Shown here: piece after piece, positions 11,495 through 16,905 of the stretch | How the letters are laid out: every line of letters begins with the position of its first letter | Numbering within the stretch: position 1 is the stretch's first letter | Source of the DNA: Thermococcus sp. | GTDB taxonomy: Archaea; Methanobacteriota_B; Thermococci; Thermococcales; Thermococcaceae | Assembly: GCA_021160985.1 (NCBI GenBank) | Contig: JAGHBN010000018.1 | Span: 1 to 16,905, forward strand | DNA length: 16,905 nt | Direction of reading: 5' to 3' | Program-made: the position numbers and the translations under genes | The notes under the pieces: model-generated | What the model saw: only the letters and a program-made list of their open reading frames with translations | What the model was told of the DNA's origin: nothing | The model's database searches: none

Positions 11495-13885
11495 TCAACC
11501 GCGGGACTGCTTGAACTGCTCCTGTATCTTCCTGTAGTACTCCATTGTCTCCTTGCTCACTGACGGTCCAATCTTCTTGAGGGCCTCCTCGAAGTCCTTC
11601 ATTGTGACCTTGACCTTTCCTCTTACCTCGTCGGCCTTCATGCCGGGCCTGATGATGCCCTCCTGGAGGGCTCTGCGCATGGCAAGCATCGCGGCTTCCC
11701 TGACCACCGCCTCGATGTCTGCACCCGTGTAGCCCTCTGTCCTCTTTGCCAGCTCCTCCAGGCTGACGTCCTCTGCGAGCGGGACGCGCCTCGTGTGAAC
11801 CTTGAATATCTCCAGCCTGGCCTTCTCATCCGGAGCCGGCACGAGTATCAACCTGTCGAATCTGCCAGGTCTCAGCAGGGCCGGGTCGATGATGTCGGGC
11901 CTGTTGGTGGCGCCTATGACGACGACACCACTGTTCTCCTGTATTCCATCCATCTCGGTGAGGAGCTGGTTGATGAGCCTGTCGGTGACGCGGTTCACGT
12001 CGGTTCCCCTGCGCGGAGCTATAGCGTCGATCTCGTCGATGAATATCACCGTCGGAGCGGCCTGCCTGGCCTTCCTGAATATCTCGCGGATATTCTTCTC
12101 GCTCTCACCGACCCACTTGCTCAGCACTTCCGGACCCTTGATTGCTATGAAGTTGGCCTCGCTCTCCGTCGCAACAGCCTTGGCGAGGAGAGTCTTACCG
12201 GTTCCGGGCGGACCGTAGAGCAGTATTCCCTTCGGTGGGGTGATGCCGAGACCTATGAACGCCTCTGGATACTTGAGCGGCCACTCGACGGCCTCTTTGA
12301 GCTCCTCTTTCACGTCCTCAAGGCCTCCAATGTCGTCCCAGCGGACGTTCGGCACCTCAAGGAGGACTTCCCTGAGAGCCGACGGCTCAACCATCTTCAG
12401 CGCCTCATAGAAGTCCTTTCTCGTCACTTTCAGCTCCTCAAGGACCTCCTTGGGTATGTGCTCTGCCTCGAAGTCTATCTTGCCCTCCTGGATGAGCCTC
12501 CTCAAGGCGGCCATGGCAGCCTCCCTTGCAAGGGCCGCGAGATCGGCTCCGACGAAGCCGTGCGTTACCTCCGCCAGCTCGTCCAGCAGGGCGTCGATGA
12601 GCCTGGCCTTGACCTCATCGTAGAGCTTCTCGTCGATCTCTCTGAGCACCCTCTTTATTTCCTCCTCATCCCTCGCGTTCTTGGCCTTCATTATGGCCCT
12701 CTCGGCGCTCTCGCGGTAGGCGTCGTTCTTCTCGAGCTCCGCGAGTATCTCAATGACCTTGCTTCCCCTGAACTCCGGCTCGATCGGCATTCCTCTGGTG
12801 TGTATCTGGAGTATCTCCTTCCTGCCCTGCTTGTCCGGAACGCCAACCTCAATCTCCCTGTCAAACCTTCCAGGCCTCCTCAGTGCAGGATCGAGAGCGT
12901 CCGGCCTGTTGGTTGCACCGATTACTATGACCTTTCCGCGGCTCTTCAGGCCGTCCATGAGAGTCAGCAGCTGGCTGACAACGCGCTTCTCAACCTCACC
13001 GTGGGTCTCCTCCCTCTTCGGAGCGATGCTGTCGATCTCGTCTATGAAGATTATCGCCGGTGCGTTCTCCTCGGCCTCCTTGAAGACCTCCCTCAGGCGC
13101 TCCTCGCTCTCACCGTAGTACTTGCTCATTATCTCCGGGCCGTTGATGGCTATGAAGTGGGCATTGGCTTCGTTAGCGACGGCCTTGGCAAGGAGTGTCT
13201 TACCCGTTCCAGGCGGACCGTAGAGCAGGACGCCCTTGGGCGGCTCAATGCCGAGCTTCTCGAATATCTCCGGGTGCTTGAGCGGGAGCTCAATCATCTC
13301 CCTGACCTTCTGGATGACGTCCTTGAGACCGCCTATGTCCTCATAGGTAACGCCGAGGGCCGCGGCCTTGGTGACCTCTTTAACCGGCTTCTCGCTCACT
13401 TCGAAGTCTGTGAACTCAGTTATCTGGACGATTCCAGCCGGTGTTGTAGCGGTAACCACGAATGTCAGCTCCTGTCCGAGAATGCCTATCTTGATGTAGT
13501 CGCCCCTGACAACTGGCCTGCCCACGAGCCTGCTGTGGAACCACTCAACGAAATCCCTTCCGAACCTTATCGGCTCAGTTGGTGCTACTATGACTTTCCG
13601 TGCTTCTTTCACATCTGCCTTCCTGATGACGACCTCGTCCCCAAGACCAACTCCTGAGTTCTTCCTGATAGTTCCGTCCATTCTGATGATTCCGAGTCCC
13701 TCGTCCTCAGGGTACGCTGGCCAGACGATGGCGGCAGTGTTCTTGGTGCCTATTATCTCGACTATGTCACCGCTCTGAACGCCAATCTCGCGCATTGCCT
13801 TCCTGTCAATCCTAACTATACCTCTTCCAACGTCCCTCTGATGAGCGGGAGCAACCTTCAATCTAACCTCTCTCCTCTCACTCAT
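11495..13885 (-). CDS. CDC48/VAT-type AAA+ ATPase (p97 homologue)
   Basis: This 796-residue protein is a hexameric unfoldase that feeds substrates to the archaeal proteasome. Domain order: an N-domain (about 1-185: double-psi barrel plus second subdomain), D1 with Walker A GPPGTGKT at 223-230, Walker B IIFIDEIDSIAP and arginine fingers in RRPGRFDRE, then D2 with Walker A at 558-565, VIFIDEIDAIAP and LRPGRFDR. D1 carries an unusual insertion of about 55 charged, helix-forming residues at about 385-440, between HTRGMP and LAEVTHGF. The C-terminus (KQSRG) lacks an HbYX tail. ATG 13885 is preceded by GAGGTGAT. The promoter (TATA 13936-13945) has a Phr-type heat-shock operator at the transcription start. 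In Pyrococcus the AAA+ ATPase and hsp20 are the known Phr targets, which fits the adjacency here. Confidence 0.96.
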   Translation of the reverse strand: MSERREVRLKVAPAHQRDVGRGIVRIDRKAMREIGVQSGDIVEIIGTKNTAAIVWPAYPEDEGLGIIRMDGTIRKNSGVGLGDEVVIRKADVKEARKVIVAPTEPIRFGRDFVEWFHSRLVGRPVVRGDYIKIGILGQELTFVVTATTPAGIVQITEFTDFEVSEKPVKEVTKAAALGVTYEDIGGLKDVIQKVREMIELPLKHPEIFEKLGIEPPKGVLLYGPPGTGKTLLAKAVANEANAHFIAINGPEIMSKYYGESEERLREVFKEAEENAPAIIFIDEIDSIAPKREETHGEVEKRVVSQLLTLMDGLKSRGKVIVIGATNRPDALDPALRRPGRFDREIEVGVPDKQGRKEILQIHTRGMPIEPEFRGSKVIEILAELEKNDAYRESAERAIMKAKNARDEEEIKRVLREIDEKLYDEVKARLIDALLDELAEVTHGFVGADLAALAREAAMAALRRLIQEGKIDFEAEHIPKEVLEELKVTRKDFYEALKMVEPSALREVLLEVPNVRWDDIGGLEDVKEELKEAVEWPLKYPEAFIGLGITPPKGILLYGPPGTGKTLLAKAVATESEANFIAIKGPEVLSKWVGESEKNIREIFRKARQAAPTVIFIDEIDAIAPRRGTDVNRVTDRLINQLLTEMDGIQENSGVVVIGATNRPDIIDPALLRPGRFDRLILVPAPDEKARLEIFKVHTRRVPLAEDVSLEELAKRTEGYTGADIEAVVREAAMLAMRRALQEGIIRPGMKADEVRGKVKVTMKDFEEALKKIGPSVSKETMEYYRKIQEQFKQSRG

Positions 13886-13902
13886 TGCTCATCACCTCAA
13901 AG

Positions 13903-13928
13903 TTTTTGTTTACCATTGGTTACTAAAA
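13903..13928 (-). promoter_or_regulatory. Phr-type heat-shock operator of cdc48
   Basis: On the - strand: TTTA (13924-13927), 8 nt, TGGTAA (13910-13915), 2 nt, then AAAA(A) (13903-13907). These are the three elements reported for the Pyrococcus heat-shock repressor Phr: TTTA at -10, TGGTAA at the transcription start, AAAA at +10. The TATA box centre at about 13940 puts the start at about 13915, on TGGTAA, as expected. Confidence 0.78.
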
Positions 13929-13935
13929 GTGATAC

Positions 13936-13945
13936 CTTTATAAAG
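13936..13945 (-). promoter_or_regulatory. TATA box of cdc48
   Basis: CTTTATAAAG, with the BRE-like CCGAAAA just upstream on the - strand (13946-13953). It lies 25 bp before the TGGTAA element of the operator. Confidence 0.75.
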
Positions 13946-13975
13946 TTTTCGGTCCGAGAAAATGGGAAAGAAGAG

Positions 13976-14458
13976 TCACTCGATTTTTACCTCAAAGCCC
14001 TCTCCTTCGGGCTTCTTTGGAGACTTCTTGGGCAGCTCGATTTCGAGGACGCCATTGTTGTAGCGGGCCTTGGCCTTCTCTGGGATGACTTCCTCTGGAA
14101 GCCTGATGACCCTCCTGTAGCCGCTGTAGTAGCGCTCGATCCTCACTGCACCCTCCTCTTCGAGCTCCTTCTCACGCCTTATCTGGGCCTCGATGTAGAC
14201 GGTGTCCTCGGTAACGCGGAGCTTTATGTCCTCCTTCCTGACTCCCGGGAGTTCGACTGTTATCACGAACCTGTCACCGCGGTCAAAGATGTCCACGAAG
14301 GGCTCACGCCAGGTCTCGCCGGTGAACTCGTAGCGCTCGGGCTCGGTTCTCCAGAACCTTGGTCCCCACATGAAGTCTCTGAATACGGCGTCAATTTCCT
14401 CCTGGATTTCCCTCATGAGGTCGAAGGGATCCCAGTAGCGGTCCCTCCTCCAGACCAT
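13976..14458 (-). CDS. hsp20: Small heat-shock protein Hsp20 (alpha-crystallin family)
   Basis: This is a 160-residue ATP-independent chaperone that binds unfolding proteins. The N-terminal region (MVWRRDRYWDPFDLMREIQEEI) is typical of archaeal Hsp20. The alpha-crystallin domain runs from about PFVDIFDRGDRFVITVELPG to ARYNNGVLEIELPKK. The C-terminal tail ends FEVKIE, providing a V-x-I anchoring motif. I chose ATG 14458 because GGAGGTGGT lies 4 nt before it; an in-frame GTG at 14467 falls inside that site. It is transcribed in the same direction as cdc48, 90 bp upstream of it, but both genes have their own TATA box and heat-shock operator, so each can be induced alone. Confidence 0.95.
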   Translation of the reverse strand: MVWRRDRYWDPFDLMREIQEEIDAVFRDFMWGPRFWRTEPERYEFTGETWREPFVDIFDRGDRFVITVELPGVRKEDIKLRVTEDTVYIEAQIRREKELEEEGAVRIERYYSGYRRVIRLPEEVIPEKAKARYNNGVLEIELPKKSPKKPEGEGFEVKIE

Positions 14459-14478
14459 TGGCACCACCTCCCGGTGCC

Positions 14479-14503
14479 TTTTTGGTTACCAGTAGTTACT
14501 AAA
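14479..14503 (-). promoter_or_regulatory. Phr-type heat-shock operator of hsp20
   Basis: TTTA (14500-14503), 8 nt, TGGTAA (14486-14491), 2 nt, AAAAA (14479-14483) on the - strand. The spacing is identical to the cdc48 site, and the sequence between is also similar (AGTAAC follows TTT in both). TGGTAA lies 25 bp from the TATA box centre. Confidence 0.78.
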
Positions 14504-14510
14504 AACGAAG

Positions 14511-14527
14511 TCTTTATAAACTTTTCG
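14511..14527 (-). promoter_or_regulatory. hsp20 promoter (BRE plus TATA box)
   Basis: On the - strand CGAAAAG (BRE) is followed by TTTATAAAGA (TATA). It predicts transcription starting near 14491, on the TGGTAA element of the operator. Confidence 0.75.
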
Positions 14528-14547
14528 ATTTTAGTCCCCACAGGATA

Positions 14548-15406
14548 CTAAATACTGAACTCAGAACCCGGCTTCATGGGCTCTGCATCGTACCCAATCC
14601 CTCTCAGAATCCCTGCAAACTCCTTTGAAAAGCCGTAGACCGTGAAAATCTTCCCGGGCTTAACCTTTTCCACTATCCTGACGGAGCTCCCAGAAGTCGG
14701 CGTGGTTGCTGAGCTTTAGCCTCCCAAATCCGGAGACTGTGAGCTCCCAGGGGTAGAGGGAGTCCTCAACGCGGGGCGAGCGGTAGGAGCGAAGGATGAC
14801 CTCACCATCGGTGGATATGTTACCGAAAGAGATTCCAAACTTCGAGTAAATCCGAGCGACCTTTATCATTTCCCGGGACGCCTTTACGGTGTAGCCGTGG
14901 ACGTCGAGTATCTTCATGACCTCCTGGGCCTTTCCCATCTGGTTGACGTAGAGAACAGGTCTCTTGCCCCTCTCCAGTGCCTCTTCGACGAAGGCGATTA
15001 GCTTCTTCTCGGCCTCCCTCGGCGTTGGGAACGTGAAGTGCGGAACGCCGAAGGTGGCCTCGATTACCAGGAAATCCGCCCTTGGGAAGCGGCTCTTTTC
15101 AGCTGTCCTCAGCTTGAACCACTTGGTGTCGCCGGTGTAGAACAGCGTCCCGTTTTCGAGCCACAGCTTTATCCCTGCCGAGCCGAGCATGTGGCCCGCT
15201 GGATAGAGCTTCGCCTTGAAATCGCCGAGGTAGAACCTCTTTCCGAACTCGATTTCCCTGTAAAAGCCGCCCTTCCTGAGGTGGCTGAGGAACTTGGTCG
15301 CCCTCGTCGCGAAGATAACCTCTCCGCTGACGAAGTGGTCGGTGTGGGCGTGACTCTGGAATGCAAAGCGGGCCGAGGTGTCGAGGCCGACGTTACCAAT
15401 TATCAT
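14548..15406 (-). CDS. MBL-fold hydrolase (mRNA 3'-end processing factor-like), frameshifted near the 3' end
   Basis: The main frame (14660-15406, 248 codons) has H19-A-H21-T-D23-H24 in QSHAHTDHF, AGHMLGSAG with H72, YTGDTKW with D93, and SNHADFW with H235. These are the metal ligands of the metallo-beta-lactamase nuclease branch (COG1236-like). It then runs out of frame at ELRQDSGKG and stops. One base removed at 14683/14684 restores a natural continuation of 44 residues (VRIVEKVKPGKIFTVYGFSK ... GSEFSI) ending with TAG at 14548, for a 285-residue protein. The restored tail has VYG where beta-CASP nucleases usually have VHG. The broken form keeps the metal site but loses the last strand and helix. 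It may be a sequencing error or a real lesion. ATG 15406 follows a TATA box (15430-15440) with leaderless spacing. Confidence 0.82.
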
Positions 15407-15643
15407 TATTTGAATACGCCCCCCGAAACCTTTATTTAACTTCCTTTAGATATCTCTCTGGGTATTGAGATGCCCACTTATATTATTGAGGGTGAAAAGC
15501 TCACCACGTTCTAGCATCTTAGCGGGGATTCCCGTAACCCCGAACTCCAGGATTGGTGGACAATATATCCAACATCAAGTTCGACCTTTAGTTATGTAAA
15601 AGCTTTTTATAGGCCGGCGCCCAAATAGGGGCAGGTGGTAGGC
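15407..15643. other. Intergenic stretch with divergent promoters
   Basis: TATA boxes lie at 15430-15440 (-, for the MBL gene, GTTAAATAAAG) and 15603-15613 (+, for the mutase gene). Between them, ATG 15471 opens a 14-codon frame (MPTYIIEGEKLTTF) ended by TAG; the same frame continues past that stop to about 15630. It could be a decayed gene fragment, but nothing is recognisable. No RNA gene was seen. Confidence 0.4.
15603..15613 (+). promoter_or_regulatory. Promoter of the methylmalonyl-CoA mutase gene
   Basis: CTTTTTATAGG, preceded by GTAAAAG (BRE-like). It predicts transcription starting near 15633 and a short leader carrying GGTGGT before ATG 15644. Confidence 0.6.
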
Positions 15644-16905
15644 ATGACTTTCGATAAGGAGAAGCTCGCGAAGATTAGGGAGGAGGAAAAGCGCTGGGAC
15701 GAAACGACCGTCAAAAAGTTCATCGAGAAGAGGCCGGAAAGAAAGGAGAAGTTCATGACCGACGACGGTTTTGAGATAAAGCGCGTTTACACCCCCGCAG
15801 ACCTTGGCGAGGACTGGGACTACCTTGAGAAGCTCGGCTTCCCCGGTGAGTATCCCTTCACGAGGGGCGTTTATGCAACCATGTACCGCGGCAGGTTCTG
15901 GACGATGAGGCAGTACGCCGGTTTCGGAACCGCTGAGGAGAGCAACAGGCGATACAAGTACCTCCTCGAGCAGGGACAGACCGGTCTGAGCGTCGCCTTC
16001 GACCTGCCGACCCAGATAGGCTACGACTCCGACCACCCGATGAGCGAGGGTGAGGTCGGAAAGGTCGGTGTTGCCATTGACTCCCTCTGGGACATGAGGA
16101 TTCTCTTCGACGGAATCCCGCTCGACAAGGTCTCAACCTCGATGACCATCAACTCGACGGCGGCAAACCTTCTCGCGATGTACATCCTCGTGGCTGAAGA
16201 GCAGGGCGTTCCGCAGGAGAAGCTCCGCGGAACGGTCCAGAACGACATCCTTAAGGAGTACATAGCCAGGGGAACCTACATCTTCCCGCCGCAGCCGAGC
16301 ATGAGGCTGACCACGGATATCATCATGTACTGCGCCGAGAACGTTCCCAAGTGGAACCCGATAAGCATAAGCGGCTACCACATCCGCGAGGCTGGAGCCA
16401 ACGCCGTCCAGGAAGTCGCGTTCACTTTGGCCGACGGTATAGAGTACGTTAAGGCCGTCATAGACAGGGGTATGGACGTCGACAAGTTCGCCGGAAGGCT
16501 GAGCTTCTTCTTCAACGCCCACAACAACTTCCTCGAGGAGATTGCGAAATTTAGAGCAGCGAGGAGGCTCTGGGCCTACATAATGAAGGAGTGGTTCAAC
16601 GCCAAGAACCCGCGCTCAATGCTCCTGCGCTTCCACACCCAGACGGCTGGCTCAACGCTCACCGCCCAGCAGCCCGAGAACAACATCGTCCGCGTTGCGA
16701 TTCAGGCGCTCGCGGCCGTCCTAGGCGGAACGCAGAGCCTACACACCAACTCCTACGACGAGGCCCTCTCGCTCCCGACTGAGAAGAGCGTCAGGATAGC
16801 CCTCAGGACCCAGCAGATTATAGCCTACGAGAGCGGCGTCGTCGACACCGTTGACCCGCTCGGCGGAGCCTACTACATTGAGTGGCTCACCGACCACATC
16901 TACGA
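15644..16905 (+). CDS. mcmA1: Methylmalonyl-CoA mutase, catalytic (alpha/N-terminal) subunit, 3' end outside window
   Basis: About 420 codons are visible and the frame stays open to the window edge. The enzyme interconverts (R)-methylmalonyl-CoA and succinyl-CoA using adenosylcobalamin. Family signatures are strong: ATMYRGRFWTMRQYAGFGTA (substrate-contact Tyr), TGLSVAFDLPTQIGYDSDHP, STSMTINSTAANLLAMYI, SISGYHIREAGANAVQE with the His that neighbours the cobalamin, RFHTQTAGSTLTAQQPENN, and GGTQSLHTNSYDEALSLPTE. In archaea the B12-binding domain is usually a separate small subunit, not visible here. ATG 15644 follows GGTGGT at a normal distance and a TATA box at 15603-15613. No breaks are seen. 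Confidence 0.95.
   Translation, partial: MTFDKEKLAKIREEEKRWDETTVKKFIEKRPERKEKFMTDDGFEIKRVYTPADLGEDWDYLEKLGFPGEYPFTRGVYATMYRGRFWTMRQYAGFGTAEESNRRYKYLLEQGQTGLSVAFDLPTQIGYDSDHPMSEGEVGKVGVAIDSLWDMRILFDGIPLDKVSTSMTINSTAANLLAMYILVAEEQGVPQEKLRGTVQNDILKEYIARGTYIFPPQPSMRLTTDIIMYCAENVPKWNPISISGYHIREAGANAVQEVAFTLADGIEYVKAVIDRGMDVDKFAGRLSFFFNAHNNFLEEIAKFRAARRLWAYIMKEWFNAKNPRSMLLRFHTQTAGSTLTAQQPENNIVRVAIQALAAVLGGTQSLHTNSYDEALSLPTEKSVRIALRTQQIIAYESGVVDTVDPLGGAYYIEWLTDHIY

Noticed and set aside
11377..11513. 45-codon + strand frame between the 48-residue gene and cdc48
   Set aside because: No ribosome-binding site, a weak start codon, codon use unlike the neighbours, and it overlaps the end of cdc48.
11795..13657. 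620-codon + strand frame opposite cdc48
   Set aside because: Antisense shadow of a highly conserved AAA ATPase; no promoter or ribosome-binding site, and the product looks like reversed CDC48 codons.
15575..16522. Several - strand frames opposite the mutase gene
   Set aside because: The + strand carries clear methylmalonyl-CoA mutase signatures throughout; these are shadows.

Overview
The window looks like chromosomal DNA of a hyperthermophilic euryarchaeon of the order Thermococcales, most likely Thermococcus. The signs are moderately high GC with AGG/AGA arginine codons, archaeal TATA boxes (TTATAA or TTTAAA types) about 25 nt before starts, GGTGAT-type Shine-Dalgarno sites, many genes that look leaderless, a CDC48-type ATPase next to a small heat-shock protein with Phr-type operators, and a Thermococcales TGM (TrmBL1/Tgr) operator. 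No tRNA, rRNA, CRISPR array, insertion sequence or phage gene was seen.

Layout. 1-848: a cut-off PhnP-like metallo-beta-lactamase gene (-) and a Mut7-C/zinc-ribbon RNase-like gene (+) diverge from one symmetric TATA box. 842-6285 (-): a complete oligopeptide-type ABC importer, transcribed in the order oppA, oppB, oppC, oppD, oppF. The lipoprotein signal sequence of oppA is out of frame because of one extra base in a T8 run. 6419-9382: mptE-like pterin pyrophosphokinase (+), an AAA ATPase with a DUF4143-like tail (-), and a 277-residue protein of unknown function (-). 9450-9723: a 35-codon small gene (-), a perfect TGM operator over its ribosome-binding site, and two identical TGTC-N5-GACA sites. 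9724-10683 (+): an Sm-like protein and a MobB-type GTPase with a C-terminal four-cysteine, Fe-S-like domain. 10686-11289: a JAMM metalloprotease (-) and a 48-residue protein (+) diverge from a shared AT-rich promoter. 11495-14458 (-): CDC48/VAT AAA ATPase and Hsp20, each with its own TATA box and an identically spaced Phr-type operator, forming a heat-shock cluster. 14548-15406 (-): a metallo-beta-lactamase gene that is frameshifted near its 3' end. 15644-end (+): the catalytic subunit of methylmalonyl-CoA mutase, cut by the window edge.

How the parts work together. The opp genes make one peptide-type importer. CDC48 (unfoldase) and Hsp20 (holdase) are heat-inducible protein quality control. 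The MobB-like gene points to molybdenum/tungsten cofactor work, and mptE to pterin cofactor synthesis.

The least explained part is 9450-9723, where an unannotated-size gene sits under a glycolysis-type operator, back to back with the Sm/MobB pair that carries duplicated palindromic sites. Two reading-frame breaks (oppA and the 14.5-15.4 kb gene) are either sequencing errors or real mutations; the sequence alone cannot decide. I see no clearly new multi-gene defence or mobile system here.
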